Counted from the first letter of the stretch, positions 1-8,682 are shown. The stretch is 64,000 bases of DNA from SXOA01 sp046593355 (GCA_046593355.1 JBKJNY010000045.1:14645-78644), one strand, 5' to 3'. Notes: generated by a model from the sequence alone, not told the origin. Numbers and translations are program-made.

Positions 1-1
1 C

Positions 2-82
2 GCTCTGGTGGGATCGACGCTCCTGTGCGTCGTTCTGGCCGCGGTCACGGCGATTTTAGGCTGGGTGTTATTTTTCGTATAA
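2..82 (+). CDS. C-terminal end of a TssL/DotU-like protein (partial)
   Basis: Only the last 26 codons lie in the window; the frame is open from base 2 to the TAA at 80-82. The visible residues form one hydrophobic helix ending in WVLFFV just before the stop. A single C-terminal membrane anchor is how TssL/DotU proteins end, and TssL usually sits beside TssM, which follows 39 bp downstream. In the T6SS the protein would be part of the inner-membrane complex. The call rests on topology and neighbourhood only, since no diagnostic motif is in view. Confidence 0.45.
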   Translation, partial: ALVGSTLLCVVLAAVTAILGWVLFFV

Positions 83-121
83 GACGGCTCTCGGCAAACA
101 GGAAAGCCACTCAGACTTCGC

Positions 122-1744
122 ATGAATTTTTTCCGCCAACTCTTCGACTTCCTCACGCTCCCCTTCCGGCTGGTGATGTCCGCGCCGCTGGCGGTCATTT
201 CCGCGCCCCGGCGGCTGTTGGGGCTGTCGCTCGCGGCCCGCGTGGCGGTGCTGGTGGCGATCTTTCTGGTGCTCTGCACCATCACCGCGTATGTGGCGTT
301 TCTCTTCAGCCACAAGCGGGCCGATTACATGATCTGGTTCCAGACCTGGCGGATCGCCGTGATCCTGGGACTCCTCGTCGCGATTCCGTTCATCGTCCAT
401 CGAGCCCTCAAGCTCTGGCTGGAAGGGGACGTCTCGCAGTTTCCCGACATCGACTACGCCTGGAAAGAAGGGCTCCGGGCGCTCGAGGCACACGGACTCG
501 ACATTCAGCAGACCCCCGTGTTCCTGGTCCTCGGCGTGCGGGACGACATGCAGGCCAAGTGCCTGCTGGATGCTTCCCGGCTGAGCCTCCGCGTCCGGGA
601 TACGCCGCAAGGCCCCGCGGCACTCCACTGGTATGCCGATCCGGCCGGCGTCTATCTCGTCTGCACCGGTACATGCCGGCTGGGGAAACTCGCGTCCTTG
701 GGAAAGGACGCCGATCGATTCGGCGCACCCGCCTCGCCGGCTTCCTTCGGCGGCAACAAAAACCAGATGAGCGGCACCATTGTTCCGGGCGGGCTCGCCG
801 ATTCCCGCCCGTCGTTTTCCTCCACGCTTACCCCCAGCAAAGAGCCGGACTGGGGTGCGGCGGGAAACCTCCGCGGCACCATGATGGCCAGTGCCGGAGG
901 CTACGACAGCCCGCGAGGTGCGAGTACCGGCAGCGGGATCGTATCGCTCACCACCGCTGATGCCGGCGAGCAAACTGCCCGGCTGGAATATGTCTGCAGG
1001 CTGCTCCGCCGGGCTCGCCAGCCACTTTGCGCCTTGAACGGCATTCTGACGCTCCTCCCCTTTTCGCTGATCCAGCGCTCCTCCGCGGAAGCCATCGAAG
1101 TGCAGCGGGCAGTCAAGGAAGATTTGGCGACGATCCGCAAAATCTCCAAGGTGCGCTGCCCGGTGACCGCGCTGGTTGTCGGGATGGAAACCGAGAACGG
1201 CTTCCGCGAATTGATCCGCCGCGTCGGCACGGACCGAGCCAAAGTCCAGCGGTTCGGCAAGGGCTACAACGTCTGGAACCCGCCCGCGGGCGAGCAGATC
1301 GAGGCTGTCGCCCGGCACGCCTGTGGCGCGTTCGAGGACTGGGTCTACAACCTCTTCCGCGAAGCCGACGGCTTCAACCAGACGGGAAACACCAAGCTCT
1401 ACGCCCTCCTCTGCAAGATCCGCGGCGACTTGCATGGCCGGCTGACCAACCTCTTGGTCGCCGCCTATGGCCACGACTCCCAGCCGACCGCGGAACGCGA
1501 GCCTCTCCTGTTTAGCGGCTGCTATTTCGCGGCGACCGGGGAAACCGAAGACCGTCAGGCCTTTGTCAAAAGCGTCTTCGAAAAACTGCTCGAACAAGAA
1601 AACGAGCTCGCCTGGACGGACGAAGCAATCGCCGAAAACCAGCGCTACCGCCGCCTCGCCAGCTTCAGCCTCGCCCTCAGCGCCCTGCTCGCCGCCGGCC
1701 TGATCGGGATGGCTGTCTACAAGTACATATTCCGCGAATCGTAG
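122..1744 (+). CDS. tssM: Short TssM/IcmF-like T6SS membrane protein
   Basis: A 540-residue protein with two hydrophobic helices near the N-terminus (about 40-62 and 76-95) and one at the C-terminus (about 515-535). The middle resembles the IcmF N-terminal domain: VFLVLGVRDD at about 138, PLCALNGILTLLP at about 300, and a segment reading VVGMETENGFRELIRRVG at about 350. Canonical TssM is about twice this length and has a large periplasmic region, absent here. The usual Walker A GxxGxGKT is not recognisable. It probably forms the inner-membrane complex with the TssL-like protein upstream. Confidence 0.6.
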   Translation: MNFFRQLFDFLTLPFRLVMSAPLAVISAPRRLLGLSLAARVAVLVAIFLVLCTITAYVAFLFSHKRADYMIWFQTWRIAVILGLLVAIPFIVHRALKLWLEGDVSQFPDIDYAWKEGLRALEAHGLDIQQTPVFLVLGVRDDMQAKCLLDASRLSLRVRDTPQGPAALHWYADPAGVYLVCTGTCRLGKLASLGKDADRFGAPASPASFGGNKNQMSGTIVPGGLADSRPSFSSTLTPSKEPDWGAAGNLRGTMMASAGGYDSPRGASTGSGIVSLTTADAGEQTARLEYVCRLLRRARQPLCALNGILTLLPFSLIQRSSAEAIEVQRAVKEDLATIRKISKVRCPVTALVVGMETENGFRELIRRVGTDRAKVQRFGKGYNVWNPPAGEQIEAVARHACGAFEDWVYNLFREADGFNQTGNTKLYALLCKIRGDLHGRLTNLLVAAYGHDSQPTAEREPLLFSGCYFAATGETEDRQAFVKSVFEKLLEQENELAWTDEAIAENQRYRRLASFSLALSALLAAGLIGMAVYKYIFRES

Positions 1745-1784
1745 AAACGGTAGGCCTTAGGGCATGAATCGGGAAACAGAAGGA

Positions 1785-1883
1785 CTTGAACAGAAGGAAA
1801 GAGAGGGAACGAAGAAAGGCGACAGGAGGCACTGACTGACCTTCCTTCCTTCCCTCCGTTACCTTCGTTTCCTTCTGTTCAAG
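1785..1883. repeat. Long inverted repeat between tssM and the next gene
   Basis: A 16-bp arm at 1785-1800 (CTTGAACAGAAGGAAA) is matched exactly in reverse complement at 1868-1883, with a purine-rich then pyrimidine-rich interior. It resembles the GAACAGAAGGAAAC-type intergenic element I recall from planctomycete and acidobacterial genomes. As RNA it would form a large hairpin and might end transcription of the genes to its left, but there is no T-run. Confidence 0.7.
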
Positions 1884-2008
1884 GTCATTTCTCATCGCGA
1901 TCACGCCGACCCATTTCAGAGCGCTGGCCAGCGTCGTTTCAGCCGACGAACGGGATCGCACTACGCCGCTGCTTGCCGCCCGCTCCGCAATCCGATACCG
2001 TAGCTGCA

Positions 2009-2395
2009 ATGCCCTCTTCTCCCTTCAATTCGGGTGACCACGCGGGCCAGGTTCCATCCGAACCGCGGCCGACTGAGAGCGAAAAGCCCGAGGGGAGCCT
2101 GCTGGAAAAAGTGCTCCAGGAGACGTTGTTCGGGTCCGGGGGCTCGCCGGACGAGCCGCTGATGGCGGCGCTCGTGGAGGTCGCCCGGCGGCACCAGGGG
2201 CGGCCGCTGTCGCTCGATCCGGTGCTGGTGGACCTGATCCAGGCCATCGTCCGCATCAACCTGGGGCAGCGGGCTGCGAAGGAGGTCGACTATATCGCGA
2301 TGTCCCGCCGGATTGCCCAGACACTGTGGGATGACCTCCCTTCTCGCGAGCGGCTCGAGCGTTTCTGGACCCGCTTAGCTGAGGCCGCGCGATGA
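2009..2395 (+). CDS. Unknown 128-residue protein coupled to the sigma factor
   Basis: I do not recognise a family. Start chosen at ATG 2009; an in-frame TTG lies 36 bp upstream. The first 35 residues are polar and Pro/Ser-rich. The rest is predicted helical (LLEKVLQETLFG, then LVDLIQAIVRINLGQRA). Its stop overlaps the start of the sigma-factor gene (ATGA, 2392-2395), so the two are probably translated together. A sigma regulator is one possibility from position alone; no motif supports it. Confidence 0.55.
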   Translation: MPSSPFNSGDHAGQVPSEPRPTESEKPEGSLLEKVLQETLFGSGGSPDEPLMAALVEVARRHQGRPLSLDPVLVDLIQAIVRINLGQRAAKEVDYIAMSRRIAQTLWDDLPSRERLERFWTRLAEAAR

Positions 2396-3093
2396 GTACC
2401 GCGCAACAGTTACCGGCGGAACTGATCGACGAAGGCCAAAAGCTCGTCTTTTCTCTGGCGACGAAGATTCACCGCGGCTTGCCCTCTCGATTCGAGCTCG
2501 ACGATTTGGTCGGTTATGGCCAGATCGGCCTGGCGGAGGCGGCTCGCGATTTCGACCCCTCGCAGGGGGCCAAATTCACGACGTTTGCTTTCTACCGCGT
2601 CCGCGGCGCGATCTACGACGGCCTCTCAAAAATGAGCTGGACCAGCCGCTCCCGCTACAATCGCCTCCGCTATGAGCAGATGGCCAACGCGGCCCTGAGC
2701 GAGCAGCAGGAGGCGAGCGAATCCTCTCCCGCCACCGGTTTGCTGGAAGACGCCCAATGGCTGCGTGCCGCGACCGAGAAATTGACCGTCGTCTTCCTGG
2801 CATTCTTGCAGGACGATGAACAGGGAGAAGGGGAAGCAGAATCGCAGATTCCCGACTCCGAATCCCCCCCAGCTGCCACTGCCGCCTCCCGGGAAATCTA
2901 CGAAAAACTGCACACTCTCATCGACTCGCTGCCCAACGATGAGCAACAGCTCATCCGGGCCACCTACTTCGAAGGGAATACCTTAAAGGAAGCGGCCGAC
3001 AAGCTCGGCATCAGTAAGTCCTGGGCCAGCCGCCTGCACGCCAAGACGCTGGACACACTCGCGCGACCGCTGCGGCGGTATGGGATGGAATAA
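2392..3093 (+). CDS. Sigma-70 family factor of the FliA/SigB type, embedded in T6SS locus
   Basis: A 233-residue sigma factor. Region 2 is clear at about 35-85 (ELDDLVGYGQIGLAEAARDF, then FTTFAFYRVRGAIYDGL). Region 4 is at about 178-228, with a helix-turn-helix reading TLKEAADKLGISKSWASRLH. Between them is a variable Glu/Ser/Pro-rich linker and no obvious region 3. The order of motifs matches the sigma-28/FliA-like group rather than ECF factors. It would direct RNA polymerase to a specific promoter set, plausibly including T6SS genes, but no target promoter was identified here. It overlaps the preceding gene by ATGA. Confidence 0.88.
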   Translation: MSTAQQLPAELIDEGQKLVFSLATKIHRGLPSRFELDDLVGYGQIGLAEAARDFDPSQGAKFTTFAFYRVRGAIYDGLSKMSWTSRSRYNRLRYEQMANAALSEQQEASESSPATGLLEDAQWLRAATEKLTVVFLAFLQDDEQGEGEAESQIPDSESPPAATAASREIYEKLHTLIDSLPNDEQQLIRATYFEGNTLKEAADKLGISKSWASRLHAKTLDTLARPLRRYGME

Positions 3094-3222
3094 CGAACGC
3101 CTTTCCGCTTATCGCTCCGGCCAAAGCCCAACACTCACGACGGCGAAGCCCAAGCGGCAAATTGTGTTGTAAACTTACGAGACGCGAAATCGCTACGACC
3201 GATTGTCCAGGAGATACTCCGG

Positions 3223-4359
3223 ATGGCCTCGCCTGATACGTTGGATTTTGAGCGGTTGCTCAAACCGATCTCTGCCGAGAAGCCGGCGGGGGTGGAGCTC
3301 AAGGAAGATTCTGCCCTGAGCCCCGCCTACTTCAAGGTCAAGGACGCCCGTGAGACGGCGCGGGGGGCCGAGCGAAAGCAGGCCCAGGCCATCTCGGCGG
3401 GCGAGCCGGAGTCCGGGGGCGATCCGCCGAACTGGAAAGTGGTCTTCGAGCTGACGACGAACGCCCTGGCGGACCATTCCAAAGACTTGTGGATCGCCGC
3501 GTGGCTGATCGAGGCGCTCGTCCGGTTGCACGGCTTTGCGGGGTTGCGGGACGGGTTTCGCCTGGTCCGCGAGCTGTCCGAAACGTATTGGGACGACATC
3601 CATCCCCGGCCGGATGATGAAGGGTACGCCACGACGGTCGCGCAGCTCACGGGGCTGAACGGGGACGATTCGCAAGGGGCGCTGATTCCGCCGATTGCCG
3701 ACATTCCGCTCACCGCCAGCCCGAATCACGGAGAGCTGACCAGCGCCGACCATCTCGATGCCATGGAGCTGGAGCAGGTCGCCGATCCGGCCAAGCGCTC
3801 CCAGCGGATTGAGCAAGGAGTCGTCAGCCTGGAGCTGTTCGACAAGGCAGCCGCGGACACCCCCGTCGAGTTCTTCCGCGAAACGCTCGCTGATCTCGAC
3901 CAGGCAATTGCCGAGTTCAGCCGCCTGACGGAAGTGCTGGGGGAAAAGTGCGGCAATGATGCCAGCGGCTATTCGGTCGCGCCGCCGTCGTCGAACATCG
4001 CCAATGCCCTCAGCGCCTGCCGGGACCGCCTGGCGAGCCTGTCGCGGCACGTCCTGGGAAGCGAAGCCGAAGCTGGCGCGGATGGAGAGCTCGCGGCGGA
4101 CGGAACGCCGGGGAGCCTGACCGTCGATAAGTCGCGGATGCCGACCCGTGAGGACGCCTTCCGGTCGTTGCTACAAGTCGCTGATTTCTTTCGCCGAACC
4201 GAGCCCCATTCCCCCGTCTCTTATGCCCTGGAGCAAGCCGTCCGGTGGGGCCGGATGCCGCTGCCGGAGCTGCTGCAAGAGTTGATCTCGGATGAAGCAG
4301 TCCGAAAGGACTTGTTCCGCCGCACCGGAATCGGGCCAGGGGACGCCCCTTCCGGCTAA
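3223..4359 (+). CDS. tssA: T6SS protein TssA (ImpA N-terminal domain)
   Basis: A 378-residue protein with the ImpA-N domain typical of TssA: LLKPISAEKPAGVELKED near residue 6, a helix WIAAWLIEALVRLHGFAGL at about 90, and WDDIHPRPDDEG at about 125. The C-terminal part (about 305-375) carries TREDAFRSLLQVADFFRRTEP and PVSYALEQAVRWGRMPLPEL, as in TssA proteins with a ring-forming C-terminal domain. TssA assists baseplate assembly and sheath/tube priming or capping. The start has an upstream GGAG (bases 3209-3212). It is separated from tssB by a 650-bp spacer, so a separate promoter for tssB is likely. Confidence 0.9.
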   Translation: MASPDTLDFERLLKPISAEKPAGVELKEDSALSPAYFKVKDARETARGAERKQAQAISAGEPESGGDPPNWKVVFELTTNALADHSKDLWIAAWLIEALVRLHGFAGLRDGFRLVRELSETYWDDIHPRPDDEGYATTVAQLTGLNGDDSQGALIPPIADIPLTASPNHGELTSADHLDAMELEQVADPAKRSQRIEQGVVSLELFDKAAADTPVEFFRETLADLDQAIAEFSRLTEVLGEKCGNDASGYSVAPPSSNIANALSACRDRLASLSRHVLGSEAEAGADGELAADGTPGSLTVDKSRMPTREDAFRSLLQVADFFRRTEPHSPVSYALEQAVRWGRMPLPELLQELISDEAVRKDLFRRTGIGPGDAPSG

Positions 4360-4569
4360 GGCAGATTGGGAAAATATTTGGCACAAAATTGTCCCGAAGT
4401 ATTGACTGTGACAATAGTATGTCCGTACAAATCATCGTACTTTGGCGTGGTGCGCGGGTTCGCTCGTGAAGGCGAAGAGGGCATCACGCAAAGGCGCGAA
4501 GGCACAATGAAAGGAGGCACGCGACAGTGATGCATAAGCGGTTTTTGATGTATCAAGACGGGGGGCATG

Positions 4570-4609
4570 AATCATGGTTTACGGCGACATGCATCACCGT
4601 AACATGATT
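4570..4609. promoter_or_regulatory. Imperfect inverted repeat upstream of tssB (possible operator)
   Basis: The arm AATCATGGTTTACGG (4570-4584) is mirrored by CCGTAACATGATT (4597-4609), differing by two missing bases. It lies about 400 bp upstream of tssB in a spacer with no genes. Such dyads can be regulator sites; function is inference only. Confidence 0.3.
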
Positions 4610-4776
4610 TGTGTCAATGGTTTATAGAATCCATTGTCGTCGTAAGTGCCAGAAAAAACGCCTCGAATACATGAATCGATTTAGTCGTTTCAGGGGGTGA
4701 TGAATCCGATGTTGTATATTTGGCTGTCGGTCCTAGGGAGGCGAGTTTTTGACGAGCACGACGAGACGGCACTAAC

Positions 4777-4827
4777 CCGACGCGCCAGCGAGGGAAGGTT
4801 AACGTTGATCCCTCGCTGGCGCGTCGG
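4777..4827. repeat. Perfect 19-bp palindromic element (REP-like)
   Basis: The arm CCGACGCGCCAGCGAGGGA (4777-4795) has its exact reverse complement at 4809-4827, with a 13-base loop containing GTTAAC. If read through, the arm encodes RRASEG, a word I recall from many spurious planctomycete proteins, which suggests a dispersed repeat. It could form a strong hairpin in the tssA-tssB spacer. Confidence 0.75.
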
Positions 4828-5011
4828 AGTCGTGGGAGCCTGCCTCGCCAAGCGAGTTGAGAAAGTGCCGGAACACAACGCCAGGAAAATCAAGACACTT
4901 GTAAGCAGCACGCAAACTGGATAAAACGATGTCGCCTATCGAATTGCGCGTTTCGCGCGGATAGAATGCGAACTCGGCCCAATACGAATTTCAAATCGCG
5001 GGAGGCCCAAC

Positions 5012-5536
5012 ATGAGTGCCAGTATTCACGACAAGCTCAAACGTGTCCGCAAGCCGCGGGTGCATATCACGTATGAAGTGGAGACCGAAGGGGCGGTCGT
5101 TGTCAAAGAACTCCCCTTTGTCGTCGGTGTCATCGGCGATTTTTCCGGGAACCCCACCGAGCCGCTCAAGCCGATCAAGGACCGCAAGTTCATCCAGATC
5201 GACCGCGACAACATTAACGACGTGATGAAGCGGATGACCCCCGGGCTGAACATGCGGGTGGAGAACACGCTGGCGGACGACGGCAGCGAAATGTCGGTCC
5301 AGCTCAAGTTCAACTCGATGGAAGATTTCGATCCTACCAACGTGGTCAAGCAGGTCGAGCCGCTGCGGAAGCTGTTGGAGACGCGGGACCGCTTGCGGGA
5401 TCTGCTGACCAAGGTCGACCGGAGCGAAGACCTTGAGCAACTGCTGGAGAAGGTTCTGCAAAACACGGACGACCTCAAGAAGTTGTCCTCGGAGCTGGGA
5501 GTCGATGTGAGTGGCGGCAAAGGAGGAGGTGAGTGA
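5012..5536 (+). CDS. tssB: T6SS sheath small subunit TssB (VipA/IglA)
   Basis: A 174-residue protein at the usual TssB length. It has the N-terminal segment RVHITYEVETEGAVVVKELPF followed by GVIGDFSGNP (about 38-47), the family hallmark, and a helical C-terminus (LRDLLTKVDRSEDLEQLLEKV). TssB pairs with TssC to form the contractile sheath. A GGGAGG ribosome site precedes the ATG. The stop codon overlaps the tssC start (TGATG). Confidence 0.95.
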   Translation: MSASIHDKLKRVRKPRVHITYEVETEGAVVVKELPFVVGVIGDFSGNPTEPLKPIKDRKFIQIDRDNINDVMKRMTPGLNMRVENTLADDGSEMSVQLKFNSMEDFDPTNVVKQVEPLRKLLETRDRLRDLLTKVDRSEDLEQLLEKVLQNTDDLKKLSSELGVDVSGGKGGGE

Positions 5537-7026
5537 TGGCTGAAAAACAAACACAGGCCGCAGCCGGTGCGCCGGCAACCGAAACGACGAGCCTCCTCGA
5601 ACAGGCCATTTCGGCCACGAAGCAGACGGAGCGGAGCCGAGCGGAAGAGCTGCTCAAGACGCTCACCACCGAGGCCCTGAAAGGGACCGTCTCGTTCGAC
5701 AAGGACGTGACGCGGTCGCTGACGGCCAGCATCAAGGCCCTCGACCAGGCCATTTCAAAGCAACTGGCCGCCGTGATGCACAAGCCCGAGTTCCAGCAGC
5801 TCGAAGGAACCTGGCGGGGGCTGAACCATTTGGTGATGAACAGCGAAACGAGCGCCATGCTGAAGCTGAAGGTGCTCAACTGCGGCAAGCGAGAGCTGTT
5901 CAAGGACGTGGACAAGGCGGTCGAGTTCGACCAAAGCCAGATCTTCAAGAAGATCTACGAAAACGAGTTCGGCACCCCCGGCGGCGAGCCCTACGGCGCG
6001 CTGATCGGCGACTTTGAATTCACCAACCACCCGGAAGACATTGACCTGCTCAGCAAGATGTCCAACGTGGCTGCCGCGGGCTTTTGCCCGTTCATCTCGG
6101 CCGCTTCGCCGAAGCTGTATGGCTTCGACAGTTGGACCGAGCTGGTCAAGCCGCGCGACTTGGAAAAGATCTTCGATACCGTGGAATACACGAAGTGGAA
6201 GTCGTTCCGGGAGAGCGAAGACTCGCGGTTTGTTACGCTCACGATGCCCCGCACGCTGGCCCGCTTGCCGTACGGCAAGAGCACCAAGCCAGTGGACGAG
6301 TTCGACTATGAGGAAGTCGCCCTGGGCCCGGGAGGCAAGTCGATTGCCGTCCCACACGACCAGTACTGCTGGATGAACGCCGCCTACGTGATGGGGACGA
6401 AGCTCACCGATGCCTTCTCCAAGTACGGCTGGTGTACTGCCATCCGCGGCGCGGAAGGTGGCGGCAAGGTGGAAGGCCTGCCGGCGCACATCTTCCAGGC
6501 GGACGACGGCGACATGGACCTCAAGTGCCCGACCGAAATCGCCATCACCGACCGCCGTGAGGCGGAATTGAGCAAGCTTGGTTTCCTGCCGCTTTGCCAC
6601 TACAAGAACACCGACTACGCCGTGTTCTTCGGCGCTCAGACCACGCAGAAGCCGAAGAAGTACGACCGGCCCGAAGCCACCGCCAACGCGGCGATCTCCG
6701 CCCGGCTGCCGTACCTGATGGCGACTTCGCGATTCGCGCATTACCTGAAGGTGATCGCCCGCGACAAGATTGGTTCCTTCATGGAAGTCGAAGAATGTCA
6801 GGCCTGGCTCGACCGCTGGATCCACAACTATGTCAGCGCCGATCCCAAGCCGAGCCAGGACGCGAAGGCCCGGTATCCGCTTCGGGAAGCCAAGGTCGAG
6901 GTCAAAGAGATCCCCGGCCAGCCCGGCTCGTACAATGCCATCGCCTGGATGCGGCCGTGGTTGCAGCTCGAGGAACTGACCACGTCGCTGCGCATGGTGG
7001 CGCGAATCCCGAAGATTGGCAGTTGA
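5536..7026 (+). CDS. tssC: T6SS sheath large subunit TssC (VipB/IglB), copy 1
   Basis: A 496-residue sheath protein. The diagnostic segment VEFDQSQIFKKIYENEFGTP followed by GGEPYGALIGDFEF lies at about 135-170. SYFAHYLK-type conservation is seen as SRFAHYLKVIARDKIGSF near 398-415. Start taken at ATG 5536, which overlaps the tssB stop and has AGGAGG (5521-5526) ahead; an in-frame GTG at 5533 is the alternative. Length and motifs are those of canonical TssC. It contracts with TssB and is recycled by ClpV. Confidence 0.95.
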   Translation: MAEKQTQAAAGAPATETTSLLEQAISATKQTERSRAEELLKTLTTEALKGTVSFDKDVTRSLTASIKALDQAISKQLAAVMHKPEFQQLEGTWRGLNHLVMNSETSAMLKLKVLNCGKRELFKDVDKAVEFDQSQIFKKIYENEFGTPGGEPYGALIGDFEFTNHPEDIDLLSKMSNVAAAGFCPFISAASPKLYGFDSWTELVKPRDLEKIFDTVEYTKWKSFRESEDSRFVTLTMPRTLARLPYGKSTKPVDEFDYEEVALGPGGKSIAVPHDQYCWMNAAYVMGTKLTDAFSKYGWCTAIRGAEGGGKVEGLPAHIFQADDGDMDLKCPTEIAITDRREAELSKLGFLPLCHYKNTDYAVFFGAQTTQKPKKYDRPEATANAAISARLPYLMATSRFAHYLKVIARDKIGSFMEVEECQAWLDRWIHNYVSADPKPSQDAKARYPLREAKVEVKEIPGQPGSYNAIAWMRPWLQLEELTTSLRMVARIPKIGS

Positions 7027-7072
7027 CCCGCGCTTCTCTCCCACCAGAGGAAGCGGGCAAGGGTGATTGGCG

Positions 7073-8653
7073 ATGAACACAGGAGCAGCGGGCGCCAACA
7101 CCTTTGTGGAAAATCAGGCCGGGCCGCTGGCGGCGTCCGTGGTCTTGACGGAGCCGCCGTCCTCGGACGAGAGGCTGATCCAGCACATCTTGGAGGCGAC
7201 GGGGAAAAAGCCGACCCCCGCCGCTTCGCGCCTGGACCAGTTCCTCCGCGAACCGTCGGGCAACAAGGCCCTCCTCCTGTGGCTCGGCCGCTCCCAGCCG
7301 GTCGACAAGGAGCAGCTCGTCCGCCGCTTGAACCAGGACGTGGCCTACATTGACCGCCTGCTCAACGAGCAGGTCAATGCGATCCTCCACCACCCAGCGC
7401 TCCAGCGGCTGGAAGCATCGTGGCGCGGACTGGCGTTCCTGACCCAGCGGGCCGACGAGCAAGCCGAGCAGGGCATAAAGATCAGAGTGCTCAATGCATC
7501 TTGGAAGGAGCTGGAGCGGGACTTTGAGCGGGCGGTCGAGTTCGACCAAAGTCAGCTCTTCAAGAAGGTCTACGAGCAGGAGTTCGGCTCGCCCGGCGGC
7601 GAGCCCTTTGCCGCCCTGGTCGGAGACTTCGAGATCGAGCCTCGCCCCTCCGCGAGTCATCCCCACGATGACCTCAGCGTTCTCAAGTCCCTCTCTCACA
7701 TCGCAGCTGCCGCGTTCTGTCCCTTCATCACCAACGTTAGTCCCACGATGTTCGGCCTGGACGACTTCCAGGGGCTCGAGCACCGGCTGGATCATGCTCG
7801 GACCTTCGACCAGCTCGACTACTTGAAGTGGCGGGCCTTCCGCGAGACGGAGGACGCCCGCTTTGTCGGCCTGACGCTTCCCCGCGCTCTGATGCGACTC
7901 CCGTACGAGAACGACGGATCCCGGGTGGACCGGTTCTGCTTTCAGGAAGATGTCGCCGGGCCGGACCAACGCAAATATCTTTGGGGAGGCGCGGCCTACG
8001 CGATGGCCGGCGTGCTGGTCCGCGCCTTCGCCCAGGCGGGCTGGTTGGCGGATATCCGCGGGGTGCAGCGGGGGCTCGACGGCGGCGGCCTGGTGACGGG
8101 ACTGCCGGTCCACTCCTTCAACACCGACAAGCAGGGGATTGCCCCCAAGTGCTCGACCGACATCATCATCACGGACGAGCTCGAAAAACAGCTCAGCGAC
8201 CTCGGGTTCATTCCTCTCTGCCACTGCCAGGACACCGAACACTCCGCGTTCTATTCCAACCAGTCCGCTCAGAAGCCCAAGGCGTACGACCGGCAGGTGG
8301 CGACGGTGAACGCCCGGATGTCGTCGATGCTGCGGTACATGTTCTGCGTGTCGCGGTTCGCCCACTACATCAAAGTGCTCGGGCGGAACAAAATCGGCTC
8401 GTTCGCGGAAGCGGAGGAGTTCGAGAAGTTCCTGCAAGCCTGGATCGTGCAATACGTGACGGTTGACCCCGAGGCGTCCGCGGATGTCAAATCCCGTTTC
8501 CCGCTCCGCGAGGCGCAGGTGCAGGTGCGGCCCAATCCCGGCAAGCCCGGCTCCTATCAATGCGTCATGCATCTGCTGCCGCACTACGAGCTGGACGAGT
8601 TATCCGCCAGTGTCCGCGTCGTCACCGAGCTCAATCCGAGCCGCGTGACCTAG
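7073..8653 (+). CDS. Second TssC-family sheath protein (paralogue)
   Basis: A 526-residue paralogue of the gene just upstream. The same hallmark is present (EFDQSQLFKKVYEQEFGSP then GGEPFAALVGDFEI, about 150-185), as is SRFAHYIKVLGRNKIGSF. An N-terminal extension of about 60 residues (LIQHILEATGKKPTPAASRL) is not in copy 1. ATG 7073 is preferred over an in-frame TTG six bases upstream. Two adjacent tssC genes also occur in some other T6SS loci, where the second product is often treated as TssC2 or a sheath-associated protein. Whether it enters the sheath or has a separate role is not visible. Confidence 0.9.
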   Translation: MNTGAAGANTFVENQAGPLAASVVLTEPPSSDERLIQHILEATGKKPTPAASRLDQFLREPSGNKALLLWLGRSQPVDKEQLVRRLNQDVAYIDRLLNEQVNAILHHPALQRLEASWRGLAFLTQRADEQAEQGIKIRVLNASWKELERDFERAVEFDQSQLFKKVYEQEFGSPGGEPFAALVGDFEIEPRPSASHPHDDLSVLKSLSHIAAAAFCPFITNVSPTMFGLDDFQGLEHRLDHARTFDQLDYLKWRAFRETEDARFVGLTLPRALMRLPYENDGSRVDRFCFQEDVAGPDQRKYLWGGAAYAMAGVLVRAFAQAGWLADIRGVQRGLDGGGLVTGLPVHSFNTDKQGIAPKCSTDIIITDELEKQLSDLGFIPLCHCQDTEHSAFYSNQSAQKPKAYDRQVATVNARMSSMLRYMFCVSRFAHYIKVLGRNKIGSFAEAEEFEKFLQAWIVQYVTVDPEASADVKSRFPLREAQVQVRPNPGKPGSYQCVMHLLPHYELDELSASVRVVTELNPSRVT

Positions 8654-8682
8654 CGATTTCCAACTTTACCTTCGAGGGTTCC

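Larger units (their letters stand above)
4360..5011. other. Gene-poor spacer between tssA and tssB with several repeats
   Basis: No convincing gene. It holds a short CACGCAAAGGCGCGAAGGC stretch (from about 4485) like a widespread intergenic repeat, an imperfect inverted repeat at 4570-4609, the perfect 19-bp palindrome at 4777-4827, and a small palindrome GCGCG-TTT-CGCGC at 4946-4958. The tssB ribosome site GGGAGG ends about 7 bases before its ATG. The spacer is the natural place for a promoter of the tssB-to-tssH operon, but I cannot define one. Confidence 0.6.

Noticed and set aside
68..1597. Long open frame on the minus strand opposite tssM
   Set aside because: High-GC shadow of tssM with no family motif. 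The same applies to long antisense frames opposite tssC (5755-7101), tssC2 (6902-8584), tssF, tssG and clpV (13680-15584).
4376..4393. Possible sigma-54 promoter (TGGCAC...TTGT) after tssA
   Set aside because: The spacing between the GG and the GC-equivalent is one base short and the -12 GC is replaced by GT.
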